Source: Candidatus Scalindua arabica
GTDB lineage: Bacteria > Planctomycetota > Brocadiia > Brocadiales > Scalinduaceae
Direction of reading: 5' to 3'
Assembly: GCA_018263435.1 (NCBI GenBank)
Contig: JAANXD010000087.1
Location: 1 to 41,554, forward strand
Length of the DNA: 41,554 nucleotides
Below the pieces are notes generated by a model that saw nothing but the letters and a program-made list of their open reading frames with translations, searched no databases and was not told the DNA's origin. The translations under genes and the position numbers were made by a program. This document shows positions 16,454-24,312 of the stretch, one piece after another; position 1 is the stretch's first letter, and the number at the start of each line of letters is the position of its first letter.

Positions 16454-16648
16454 ATGATTATATATTGGGACAAAACAGATAAAATATTTGTTATTGATAT
16501 TCCCGAGTTACCAGGTTGTATGGCACATGGTAAGACAAAAAAAGGAGCGGTTGAAAATGCTGAAGAGGCAGTACACCTTTGGATAAAAACGGCAAAAGAA
16601 GATGGTACTCAAATACCTGTACCAAAGGGACGATTAATGTTTGCTTAA
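16454..16648 (+). CDS. HicB-like antitoxin domain protein, orphan
   Basis: The 64-residue protein is the partial RNase-H-fold HicB domain: 'IIYWDKTDKIFVIDIPELPGCMAHGKTKKGAVENAEEAVHLWIKTA', ending 'PKGRLMFA' as in short HicB proteins. Homologues usually begin a few residues earlier (YEIIIYWS). Here the codons before the ATG (QYE) fit that pattern but are cut off by a TAA, so the original start seems lost. No hicA (double-stranded RNA-binding-like toxin) lies next to it and there is no good ribosome binding site. It is therefore an orphan or a decaying antitoxin. Confidence 0.75.
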   Translation: MIIYWDKTDKIFVIDIPELPGCMAHGKTKKGAVENAEEAVHLWIKTAKEDGTQIPVPKGRLMFA

Positions 16649-16693
16649 TATTTGTTCAAGTCCAAATTCGAAGCAATCTGGAAAGGTTAAGAA

Positions 16694-16822
16694 ATGAATG
16701 GGATGCATTCTGTCACTCAAACACTAGCGACAGTTAGAATAATCAATGTGAACGTTACGGATGACACGTTATCTGTTGATCTGGAAGATGGTCGTACTAT
16801 TGCCATTTTTGGTTCAATTTGA
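16694..16822 (+). pseudogene. Truncated DUF2442 protein
   Basis: The frame reads MNGMHSVTQTLATVRIINVN, VTDDTLSVDLEDGRTIAIFG, SI-stop. 'VTDDTLSVDLEDGRTIAV' is the hallmark N-terminal half of DUF2442, which normally continues 'PLAWYPRLL'. Here the frame diverges after DGRTIA and stops, so about half the domain is gone. DUF2442 genes often accompany DUF4160; an intact pair is at 33591-34156. No DUF4160 remnant was seen here. Confidence 0.65.
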
Positions 16823-17052
16823 ACATCCATTTTTACCATCCTCTTTTTACGTTTTCATCAATTCCCCAACGGTTTGAAAGCACCGTTTTCAAAGACAGCA
16901 TTTATTACCCTAGACATTATTTTGCATCCTTATATTAATTTTTCTAATAAGTACACATAGCTGCATACAGTAAGTTTTAACTTTAACTCTTTTTGTCAAG
17001 AATTATCTGCTTTAGCAATGTGACATACTGCCGGGATGGTCACAAAATGGAT
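16823..17052. other. Gene-free stretch between the DUF2442 and DUF6364 loci
   Basis: Apart from the DUF104 relict on the minus strand (16858-16917), this AT-rich stretch holds no gene that I can support. It ends at the strong promoter of the DUF6364-PIN pair. Confidence 0.5.
16858..16917 (-). pseudogene. N-terminal relict of a DUF104 antitoxin
   Basis: The minus strand reads MSRVINAVFENGAFKPLGN followed by two stop codons. This is close to the start of DUF104 (AF2212-like) antitoxins, which begin 'M.kvI.AiFENGvFKPLe'. Only the first third of the domain remains. The partner PIN-type toxin is absent. Confidence 0.6.
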
Positions 17053-17081
17053 TTGACAAAAGGCTAATTGTGCCGTATACT
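17053..17081 (+). promoter_or_regulatory. Strong sigma-70-type promoter for the DUF6364-PIN module
   Basis: TTGACA (17053-17058) and TATACT (17076-17081) are separated by exactly 17 bp, close to the consensus. Transcription would start near 17088, 34 bases before the antitoxin ATG. No terminator is seen before uvrA, so this promoter may also feed uvrA. Confidence 0.8.
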
Positions 17082-17121
17082 ATTAACAAAATATACGTCA
17101 AATTTTATTGTTGAGTAAGAA

Positions 17122-17364
17122 ATGCAAAAGAAATTAACATTAAGAATTGATGAGAATCTAATTGAAAAGGCTAAACGCTTCTCAGAAAAAAATGGGAAAT
17201 CAGTTTCAAAAATAGTTTCCGATTATTTCTCAATACTGTTTGGAAAATATTCACCGTCAGACTCTGAAAATACCCCCATAGTCCAATCACTTAAGGGCAG
17301 TCTTAAAGGGAAGGATATAAACAAGAAAGACTATAAATTGTATTTAGAAAAAAAATATCTTTGA
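17122..17364 (+). CDS. DUF6364-family ribbon-helix-helix antitoxin
   Basis: The 80-residue protein starts MQKKLTLRIDENLIEKAKRF with 'SEKNGKSVSKIVSDYF', an N-terminal ribbon-helix-helix DNA-binding domain of the DUF6364 type. The C-terminal part (about 45-80, with 'PIVQSLKGSLKG') is the toxin-binding tail often seen with PIN partners. Its stop overlaps the toxin start by 4 bases (TTGA). It probably represses the strong promoter just upstream; that promoter region has no obvious palindrome. Confidence 0.82.
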   Translation: MQKKLTLRIDENLIEKAKRFSEKNGKSVSKIVSDYFSILFGKYSPSDSENTPIVQSLKGSLKGKDINKKDYKLYLEKKYL

Positions 17365-17768
17365 AAGTTCTTTTTGACACAAATGTGATACTTGACGTAA
17401 TGTTGGACAGGAAGCCACATTCAAATGTTTCTGCTCAATTATTTTCTAAGGTTGAATCTGGAGATATAACAGGATACATAAGCGCAACTACGGTAACTAC
17501 TATACATTATCTTGCAAAGAAAGCAGTTGGTGCTATAAAAGCTGAACTTGAGATCGACAAATTATTTACACTTTTTGAAATTGCCCCTGTAAATCGAGCC
17601 GTTTTAGAGGAAGCTGCAAAATCAAACATTACAGATTTCGAAGATGCGGTCATACACGAAGCTGCCAGGCATGTTGGTGTAGATGCTATCGTTAGTCGTA
17701 ATGTTAAGGATTTCAAGCGAGCAATCCTGCCTGTATATACTCCCAACGAATTATCAAAGATACTTTAA
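17361..17768 (+). CDS. PIN-domain toxin (PIN_3, VapC-like ribonuclease)
   Basis: The 135-residue PIN protein has its acidic residues intact: D6 in VLFDTNVILDVML, D92/D95 in 'ITDFEDAVIHEAA', and N114/D117 in 'VSRNVKDF'. The last segment with 'ILPVYTPNELSKIL' is typical of PIN_3 proteins paired with DUF6364. PIN toxins are Mg-dependent RNases that cut tRNA or rRNA. Translation starts at TTG (17361), overlapping the antitoxin stop, so the two are coupled. It ends 4 bp before the proposed uvrA start. Confidence 0.87.
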   Translation: MKVLFDTNVILDVMLDRKPHSNVSAQLFSKVESGDITGYISATTVTTIHYLAKKAVGAIKAELEIDKLFTLFEIAPVNRAVLEEAAKSNITDFEDAVIHEAARHVGVDAIVSRNVKDFKRAILPVYTPNELSKIL

Positions 17769-17772
17769 TCCA

Positions 17773-20586
17773 TTGAAAGATTACATTTCAAACAGCCACA
17801 TATCAATAAAGGGTGCAAGACAACATAACCTCAAAAGTATAAATATCAATATTCCCAGAGACCGGCTTGTGGTCATCACGGGAGTAAGCGGTTCCGGTAA
17901 ATCTTCTCTGGCCTTTGATACTATTTATGCAGAGGGACAGCGACGCTACATCGAAAGCCTCTCCTCGTATGCAAGGCAATTCCTCGACCAGATGCAGAAA
18001 CCGGATGTCGATATCGTAGAAGGCCTTCCTCCCACGATCGCCATCGAACAACGCACAAGTAATACAGGTCCCCGTTCCACTGTTGCCACAACAACAGAGA
18101 TATACGACTACCTGCGCCTCCTATTTGCAAAAGCAGGCACACCATATTGCCATAATTGCGGTACAAAAATTACAAGGCAAACCATAGAACAGATTCTAGA
18201 CAGGGTAAGCCGGATCCCCAAAGGCGAAAAGATCATGATTTTATCACCCATAATCAAGGGCAAAAAAGGTGAGCATAAAGAGATTTTCCAGAAAATAAGA
18301 CGCAAGGGTTTTGTACGTGCCAGAGTTGATGGAGACATTGTTGACGCAGGTACTGATATCAAACTAAGCAGGTATAAGATACATGATATAGACGTTGTTG
18401 TTGACAGGCTGGTAGTGAAGAGCAACATTCAGAAAAGACTCTACGACTCAATACGTACAAGCCTGGAACTGGGTGAAGGTGTAGTGATGGTTGCCAGGAA
18501 GAAAAAGGGGAAGTGGGAAGATATGGTTTTCAGTGAGCACTATTCCTGCCCGGGCTGTGGAATTGGCTACGAAGAACTTGCACCCAGAATGTTTTCCTTC
18601 AACAGTCCGTACGGCTCGTGTAAAGAGTGTGAAGGACTTGGCATGACGCTGGAGTTCGACCCGGAACTGATCATTCCCAATGAAGAGTTAAGTTTAGGTG
18701 AAGGAGCTGTTCATGCATGGTCGAACTGGAGCACAATCACACAAGATCATTACAGTCAACTAATAGATGAGTTTTCTGGGAAATTCGGTATAGACCTGAA
18801 GATGCCATTCAAGAAGATTAACAAAAGGTTCAGAAACATCTTATTAAATGGCGAGACACAAAATAATAATGCTGATAGCTTTGAAGGCGTCATCCCGACT
18901 TTATGGCGCATATATGATAAAACAAACAGTCCCGATGTTGTAAAACGGCTTGAAAGATATATGGATTATGATGTGTGTGAGGAGTGCAGTGGAGCAAGAT
19001 TAAGGCCGAAAGCTTTATCAATAAAGATGAACGGTAAGTCAATAGCCGAGGTTACCTCAATGACTGTAGAAAAAGCCTCCGGTTTTTTCAAATCTCTTAA
19101 ATTCCAGGGAGAAAGGAAGATTCTTGCCGGAAGGATATTAAAAGAGATCACAACAAGATTAAGCTTTATGATTGACATAGGGTTATGCTACTTAACGCTG
19201 AACAGGAGAAGCAATACACTTTCCGGCGGAGAAATGCAGAGAATTCAACTGGCCACTCAGGTAGGCACAGGCCTGATCGGCGCCTGCTACGTATTGGACG
19301 AACCAACAATAGGGCTACATCAGAGAGATAACAAAAGATTAATAGGTACGTTAGAAAAATTGAAGGATTCGGGAAATACCGTGATAGTAGTTGAACATGA
19401 TGAAGCTGCCATAAGAAGCGCAGACTATGTAATTGATCTGGGGCCGGGTGCCGGTGAACATGGAGGGACGGTGGTAGCAGATGGTACTGTTCCGGAGATT
19501 ATATCCAACAACGGCTCATTAACCTCTCAATACCTGAATAACAAACTTAAGGTGGAAGTCTCCGGCCTGAGAAAGAAGGCAGACATGAAAAACTCTATCT
19601 TGATAAAAGGTGCCAGTGAAAACAACCTCAAATCAATTGACGTCAGGATCCCATTAAAAGTTTTCTGCTGTATAACGGGTGTTTCCGGTTCAGGCAAGAG
19701 TACGCTGATCGACCAGATATTAAACAGAGCGCTGATGAAAGCAATTTATGGCAGCCGGGCCAAACCGGGCAAACACAGCAGGATAACAGGTATAGAGAGG
19801 ATCGATAAGGTTATTGAAATAGACCAATCCCCGATCGGGCGCACACCACGTTCTAATCCTGCAACATACACGAATCTATTCAGCCACATAAGAAATGTTT
19901 TTGCCCTGACAAAAGAGTCTAAAATACGTGGATACAAATCCGGCCGTTACAGTTTTAACGTCAAAGGAGGCCGGTGCGAACTATGCGAAGGACAGGGCAC
20001 AAAGAAGATTGCCATGAATTTCCTGCCGGACATGTTTGTTCTTTGTGAACAATGCAGGGGCAAAAGATATAATCCTGAAACACTGGAAATAAGGTATAAG
20101 GGTAAAACCATTTCTGATACACTGGACATGAGTGTAGAGGAAGCATACGATTTTTTCAGGAATATTCCCCGAATAGAACGTATATTGAGAACACTACGTA
20201 ACGTGGGATTGGGGTACATAACGCTCGGGCAATCTAGCACAACTATTTCCGGCGGTGAAGCGCAAAGGGTAAAACTGTCAACTGAACTCGCAAAACAGAG
20301 CACAGGAAAGACACTCTACATACTTGACGAACCGACAACCGGCCTCCACTTCGCAGACATACAAAACCTCCTGAAGATACTTCACAGATTAACTGACATG
20401 GGGAACACGGTTATAGTTATTGAACATAACCTAGATGTTATCAAGACAGCAGATTATATAATCGATCTCGGGCCAGAGGGAGGCGAAAGAGGAGGAGAGA
20501 TTGTAGCTGTCGGCCCCCCGGAAAAAATATGTCGAATCAGAAAGTCTTATACGGGGAGGTATTTAAAGAGTGTTTGCGGCATGTAA
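17773..20586 (+). CDS. uvrA: Excinuclease ABC subunit A
   Basis: The 937-residue protein is near-identical in length to well-studied UvrA. It has two ABC ATPase modules: Walker A GVSGSGKSSLAF (near residue 35) and GVSGSGKSTLIDQ (near 640), signatures LSGGEMQRIQ and ISGGEAQRVKLS, and Walker B 'YVLDEPTIGLH' and 'YILDEPTTGLH'. CxxC zinc sites are visible ('CPGCG', 'CKEC', 'CELC', 'CEQC'). UvrA finds DNA lesions and loads UvrB. The TTG at 17773 is chosen because it gives MKDYISNSHISIKGARQHNL, the normal N-terminus; upstream in-frame starts lie inside the PIN gene. There is no strong ribosome binding site, so translation may be coupled to the toxin gene 4 bp upstream. Confidence 0.95.
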   Translation: MKDYISNSHISIKGARQHNLKSININIPRDRLVVITGVSGSGKSSLAFDTIYAEGQRRYIESLSSYARQFLDQMQKPDVDIVEGLPPTIAIEQRTSNTGPRSTVATTTEIYDYLRLLFAKAGTPYCHNCGTKITRQTIEQILDRVSRIPKGEKIMILSPIIKGKKGEHKEIFQKIRRKGFVRARVDGDIVDAGTDIKLSRYKIHDIDVVVDRLVVKSNIQKRLYDSIRTSLELGEGVVMVARKKKGKWEDMVFSEHYSCPGCGIGYEELAPRMFSFNSPYGSCKECEGLGMTLEFDPELIIPNEELSLGEGAVHAWSNWSTITQDHYSQLIDEFSGKFGIDLKMPFKKINKRFRNILLNGETQNNNADSFEGVIPTLWRIYDKTNSPDVVKRLERYMDYDVCEECSGARLRPKALSIKMNGKSIAEVTSMTVEKASGFFKSLKFQGERKILAGRILKEITTRLSFMIDIGLCYLTLNRRSNTLSGGEMQRIQLATQVGTGLIGACYVLDEPTIGLHQRDNKRLIGTLEKLKDSGNTVIVVEHDEAAIRSADYVIDLGPGAGEHGGTVVADGTVPEIISNNGSLTSQYLNNKLKVEVSGLRKKADMKNSILIKGASENNLKSIDVRIPLKVFCCITGVSGSGKSTLIDQILNRALMKAIYGSRAKPGKHSRITGIERIDKVIEIDQSPIGRTPRSNPATYTNLFSHIRNVFALTKESKIRGYKSGRYSFNVKGGRCELCEGQGTKKIAMNFLPDMFVLCEQCRGKRYNPETLEIRYKGKTISDTLDMSVEEAYDFFRNIPRIERILRTLRNVGLGYITLGQSSTTISGGEAQRVKLSTELAKQSTGKTLYILDEPTTGLHFADIQNLLKILHRLTDMGNTVIVIEHNLDVIKTADYIIDLGPEGGERGGEIVAVGPPEKICRIRKSYTGRYLKSVCGM

Positions 20587-20600
20587 ACATTTTTACTATT

Positions 20601-21212
20601 TCATATCACACCATTATTCCTACACTTTATGAGCTGGATTAGTTTGAAGACATTTAACCTGTCTTTGAAATCAATATGTAAATTTGCACTATTTAATAAT
20701 TTCTCAAGGTCTATGGTTTTTCCCAGACCCAACCTGCATCGTATGGGAGATAACGCTTTCTCAAACTTTGCAACGAGACTATCATCGATTCCCGCATAGT
20801 TTAAAAAAAAGAACTCGGCATTTTCTTTGCACACACGCTTTATTTCTTTAAGAGTTTCGAAAGGTTTTGGAATTACCATTATTGAATGAGAAGCAATTAC
20901 TTTATCAAAATAATTATTTTTAAACGCCATCTCTGATGCATCCGTTATGCACAGTTTTACATTGTGATAACCAAGACGTTGTTTTTTTTCTCCTGCCTGC
21001 TTAATCATGTCCCGGCTTATGTCGATTCCAATGACCTCTGCGTCTCTTCTATAAAGGGGCAGAGATACTCCGGTTCCAATCCCAACCTCAAGGATTTTCT
21101 CTCCCGGTTGTATGTCCATTAATTCACTCGCCATACGACGCCCGGGATGTAATAGCGTCCCAAACACACTATCATAGAAATGTGAGTACAGGGAATAGAT
21201 CTTTTTTGGCAT
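20601..21212 (-). CDS. SAM-dependent methyltransferase, class I (UbiE/PmtA-like)
   Basis: The 203-residue protein has motif I ILEVGIGTGVSLPLY, 'VIGIDISRDMIKQAG', 'LCITDASEMAFKNNYFDKVI' and 'FETLKEIKRVCKENAEFFFLNY'. Its N-terminal 'YSLYSHFYDSVFGTLLHPGR' resembles phosphatidylethanolamine N-methyltransferases of the PmtA type as well as UbiE-like enzymes. The substrate is therefore a lipid or quinone by analogy only. The ATG at 21212 (MPKKIYSLYS) is chosen; 30 more hydrophobic residues could be read from 21302 but lack a good start context. It is convergent with uvrA, with 14 bp between the stops. Confidence 0.8.
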   Translation of the reverse strand: MPKKIYSLYSHFYDSVFGTLLHPGRRMASELMDIQPGEKILEVGIGTGVSLPLYRRDAEVIGIDISRDMIKQAGEKKQRLGYHNVKLCITDASEMAFKNNYFDKVIASHSIMVIPKPFETLKEIKRVCKENAEFFFLNYAGIDDSLVAKFEKALSPIRCRLGLGKTIDLEKLLNSANLHIDFKDRLNVFKLIQLIKCRNNGVI

Positions 21213-21336
21213 TATATTGATCTTTAAACAGTTATAAAGTCCAGTCGTTAATAATAACGTCAATACCTTATTTATTAATAGAGCATATATAATAACACCC
21301 AATACTTTATAGAAAAAAACATAAAATTACAATCCT

Positions 21337-22839
21337 TTAATTATAATTTACCAGAAGTCTGCATAAGGCATCCTGAAGCTGCTTTGCCTGCCACGTACTA
21401 CCTTTTATTTCGTTTACTAATATTGAAAACGCTATTACTTCTTCGTTTAATGTTTTGACGTATCCGGAAAGCGTACTCGTTCCGCGAATATACCCTGTCT
21501 TTGCCCTTATTCTTGATTTATACGGTTCTTCTTTCAGGCGTTTCTTTAGTGTACCATCTATGCCGGAGATTGGAAGTGATTCCAGGAAAATACCGGCATC
21601 TTTGTGTCCGTACATATGGCGTAATACTCTTATTATCAATTCCGGAGTCAATTTGTTTTCTCTCGACAAACCGGAGCCATCACTAAGCTGATATTGATCC
21701 CCTGAAATCTTTAATTTTGAAATGAAATCCTTAATTACGTCCAGTCCACCGGAAAATGTCCCTTCATTCTTAACGACCGCCCCAATAGTCTTCAGTATCT
21801 GTTCCGCATAAAAACCCTGACTGCGCTTGTTCGTCACATTGACAGCTTGTATTAAACTCGAAGTCGTAACTGCTAATTTACGAAGTTTATATCCGGCATT
21901 TAAATCCGATTCGTTAATAATCCTTACCCCCCCCATAACTCGAACATTCTTTCGCTCTAATATCTCCTTAAAAACAGTTGCCGTATATAGAGGTGGATTA
22001 TGTATAGTGATCCACTCTTTTTGAGGTTCAGTCTTTGACCACAAGAACCCTTTAACATTAATCCTGTTTGTAAATGGTTTTCTGTGAAACGAATAAGAAT
22101 GCTTCGATTTCAACGTCGTAGTTTTACATTTATTAATTATCTCAACGTAGGATGTTTCAGGCTCAACTTGTATGAAAACAAGACCTCCGGGTTTATCGTT
22201 GGGTTCCAGGACAACATCAATGCAATTATCATTAAATGAGAGGCCACTAATCGGTGCACAGTACCACTCAGAAAGCTGGTCTTTTGGCCAGCCATCGTGA
22301 ATAAATTCCCTATCAAAGATGCTGTCATCAGCGATGATATCTCCCGTGACTACTGTTATACCTTGTTTTTTTACCGCATCAGCCCAATAGGCAGGGACTG
22401 CGGTAATCTCACCTTCAAAGAACCTTCCCGAAATATTAGGATCACCACTTCCCTTTATGACAATATCACCATCCAGTTTACCATCAGAAGAGATGCTTCC
22501 ACGATACAATATTTTAGTTTTGTATTCAAAATCCGCGCCAAGATAAACCAACGCTGTGGCCGTAGTAAATAACTTCATGTTGGAAGCAACGATAAAAGAT
22601 TTGTTAGAATTGGTTTTATACAGAGGCTTGTTTTCACTTATGGAAAATATACTTATGCCAACACGAGTGTCTTTTGGCTTATATTTCTGTAATATTGCAT
22701 TTATGCCTTCCTCTAATTTTCCTTCTTTTGGTGTAGACCATGTATTTTCTAAACATAAGATGCAGGAAAATACGAAGGCAATTATTAAGAAATAGGAGGT
22801 TTTATATCTGGTTTGATAAGTTCTGGAAATGAGTTTCAT
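21337..22839 (-). CDS. dacB: D-alanyl-D-alanine carboxypeptidase/endopeptidase (PBP4, S13 family)
   Basis: This 500-residue exported protein has an N-terminal signal anchor at residues 14-30. The S13 catalytic set is visible: S86-N-M-K89 (SxxK, nucleophile S86) and K447-T-G449, with the substrate-loop sequence 'LSDGSGLSRENKLTP' at about 385-399. The second motif, normally SxN in 'NK.S.N.YAEQ', reads S340-Q-G342, so asparagine is replaced by glycine. The enzyme trims or cleaves peptidoglycan cross-links, which matters because anammox planctomycetes were long thought to lack peptidoglycan. The ATG at 22839 is chosen; the longer frame to 22947 overlaps the upstream gene. It lies downstream of the receiver-domain gene on the same strand. 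Confidence 0.9.
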   Translation of the reverse strand: MKLISRTYQTRYKTSYFLIIAFVFSCILCLENTWSTPKEGKLEEGINAILQKYKPKDTRVGISIFSISENKPLYKTNSNKSFIVASNMKLFTTATALVYLGADFEYKTKILYRGSISSDGKLDGDIVIKGSGDPNISGRFFEGEITAVPAYWADAVKKQGITVVTGDIIADDSIFDREFIHDGWPKDQLSEWYCAPISGLSFNDNCIDVVLEPNDKPGGLVFIQVEPETSYVEIINKCKTTTLKSKHSYSFHRKPFTNRINVKGFLWSKTEPQKEWITIHNPPLYTATVFKEILERKNVRVMGGVRIINESDLNAGYKLRKLAVTTSSLIQAVNVTNKRSQGFYAEQILKTIGAVVKNEGTFSGGLDVIKDFISKLKISGDQYQLSDGSGLSRENKLTPELIIRVLRHMYGHKDAGIFLESLPISGIDGTLKKRLKEEPYKSRIRAKTGYIRGTSTLSGYVKTLNEEVIAFSILVNEIKGSTWQAKQLQDALCRLLVNYN

Positions 22840-22906
22840 CTCAGAGTTCGGCCAAAAATAACCTGGCCTTTCGCATCCCGTTTTCAGGCCATCTGTATCC
22901 GGCCCC

Positions 22907-23302
22907 TTACAGGTGGCTTCGTACTGCCTTGCGCACACGAGATACAAGTACTTTTCTTACTTTATTTAAAAACGGGTCCCATTCGATAGGTTTTGGAATG
23001 TATCCCTGGGCCCCTGCCTTTAGTATCATGGACTTTATTTTCTTGGAATTACTTCCATGAATTATAATAGCTGGAATAACAGGATCTATACCCCTGATAT
23101 CTGCCAAAACTTCAAGGCCTGGTATATCCTGAACCTTAAAACCTATTATTGCCAGATCCATCCTTCTTTCTTCCAGGATTGCAAATGCAACCTTGGCATT
23201 CAGGGCAACTTCCGTTTCAAAACCGTTTAACTCAAAAAAGTCTCTAAGCTCGTCAACAGTTTCTCTTGCATCTGCAATTATTAAAATCCTGGCAATGCTC
23301 AT
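22907..23302 (-). CDS. Degenerate response-regulator receiver domain
   Basis: A single 131-residue CheY-like domain (ARILIIADARETVDELRDFF ... 'GAQGYIPKPIEWDPFL') followed by a short basic tail. The conserved lysine of the 'KP' motif is present (K104) and one of the two acidic pocket residues is D11. The phospho-acceptor position, in 'DLAIIGFKVQDIPGLEVL', is G54 instead of aspartate. It is therefore a pseudo-receiver that probably works by binding rather than phosphorylation (inference). No output domain or kinase is nearby. It precedes dacB on the same strand. Confidence 0.82.
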   Translation of the reverse strand: MSIARILIIADARETVDELRDFFELNGFETEVALNAKVAFAILEERRMDLAIIGFKVQDIPGLEVLADIRGIDPVIPAIIIHGSNSKKIKSMILKAGAQGYIPKPIEWDPFLNKVRKVLVSRVRKAVRSHL

Positions 23303-23343
23303 TTTATTAAATACCCTTTTGATAAAGCTCTAACAAATTCAAA

Positions 23344-23697
23344 TGGTGGAGGCGGCGGGAGTCGAACCCGCGTCCCAAAGTATTTCAGCAAAAGCATCTA
23401 CACACATAGTCTGTCTTTTAATTTCGCTGTTTTGAATACCGACAGACAGGCCTTCAAAACAACTATCTCAAATTAAAGTTTCGCCAAGCCTCCTTTGAGC
23501 AAAAAGGCTTAACTATCCTGCTATTTTTCGCCTATTCAGCCCCGCAGGAAAGAATTGAAAAGACGCGGCCGGTTTTACGCAGCCAATGCTAGTTCATTAT
23601 CAGCATTTAAGTTTTTGTCAGGTTTTTTATGAGGCCGCCTGACCACCTCAGAGTGCAACTTTTGCATCCAGTTACCCGGTCGATACCTTTCGCCCCC
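23344..23697 (-). ncRNA. ssrA: Transfer-messenger RNA (tmRNA, ssrA)
   Basis: The 354-nt RNA has a tRNA-like acceptor stem: 5' GGGGGCG pairs with 3' CGCCUCC, followed by A and an encoded CCA. The T-arm GGTTCGACTCCCGCC and the 5' 'AAAGGTATCGACCGGG' region are diagnostic. The interior encodes a proteolysis tag (23575-23619). tmRNA with SmpB rescues stalled ribosomes and tags the nascent peptide for degradation. The gene lies immediately downstream of smpB on the same strand. Confidence 0.95.
23575..23619 (-). other. tmRNA tag-peptide reading frame
   Basis: The internal frame reads DKNLNADNELALAA-stop; the usual ...LAA end recognised by ClpXP is intact. The resume codon is inferred as GAC, giving a first residue of Asp. 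It could be one or two codons different, because it is assigned from the frame of the LALAA end. Confidence 0.75.
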
Positions 23698-23717
23698 TTC
23701 TAATCCACATAACCCTT

Positions 23718-24158
23718 TTATCTTTTAACGATACGTTCAATTTCACGTTCAATAGTCTTTTTCTTTATGGCTTCTCTTTTATCTACTAACCGTTTACCGC
23801 GACCGATGCCCAATTCAACCTTAATTTTCCCTTTCCTCAAATAAATTGAGAGGGGAACTAAAGAAAGGCCTTTTTGTTGGGTTTTTGCGACTAATTTCTT
23901 AATTTCACGTTTATGAAGAAGTAACTTTCTTACACGTATAGGATCATGATTCTCTCGATTTCCCTGTTCATATGGACTTATGTGTAAATTGTGAAGGAAA
24001 ACCTCATCATCCTTTATTTGTGCATAACTTTCACCTATACTTACATTTCTATTACGAATTGATTTTACTTCTGTACCTTTTAAGGCAATCCCCGCTTCGA
24101 TTTTTTCAATAATTTCATAATTGAAGCGAGCCTTTTTGTTAGTTGAAACAATTTCCAT
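23718..24158 (-). CDS. smpB: SsrA-binding protein SmpB
   Basis: The 146-residue OB-fold protein matches SmpB throughout: 'NKKARFNYEIIEKIEAGIALKGTEVKSIR', 'GNRENHDPIRVRKLLLHKREI', 'LVPLSIYLRKGKIKVELGIGRGKRLVDKREAIK' and a basic helical C-terminal tail. It binds the tRNA-like part of tmRNA and delivers it to stalled ribosomes. It is adjacent to ssrA, the classic pairing, with 20 bp between. Confidence 0.96.
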   Translation of the reverse strand: MEIVSTNKKARFNYEIIEKIEAGIALKGTEVKSIRNRNVSIGESYAQIKDDEVFLHNLHISPYEQGNRENHDPIRVRKLLLHKREIKKLVAKTQQKGLSLVPLSIYLRKGKIKVELGIGRGKRLVDKREAIKKKTIEREIERIVKR

Positions 24159-24159
24159 G

Positions 24160-24187
24160 TTGACAAACCGTTATAGTCAATTATATT
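24160..24187 (+). promoter_or_regulatory. Promoter for tRNA-Leu
   Basis: TTGACA (24160-24165) and TATATT (24182-24187) are separated by 16 bp. The expected start is near 24194, about 35 bases before the mature tRNA 5' end. It lies immediately beside the smpB start on the opposite strand. Confidence 0.65.
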
Positions 24188-24228
24188 AACAAATATACCA
24201 TCAAGTTTCAAGTGTTATTACACTTATA

Positions 24229-24312
24229 GCCGAAGTGGCGGAATTGGCAGACGCGCTAGGTTCAGGACCTAGTGTCCGCAAGGATGTCGGGGTTCGAATC
24301 CCCGCTTCGGCA
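24229..24312 (+). tRNA. tRNA-Leu, anticodon CAG
   Basis: The acceptor stem GCCGAAG (24229-24235) pairs with CTTCGGC (24305-24311), with discriminator A at 24312. The anticodon stem CTAGG/CCTAG encloses TTCAGGA, giving anticodon CAG (reads CUG). A long variable arm (TGTCCGCAAGGATGT) marks it as a class II tRNA, and the T-arm GGGGTTCGAATCCCC is complete. CCA is not encoded. Confidence 0.97.
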
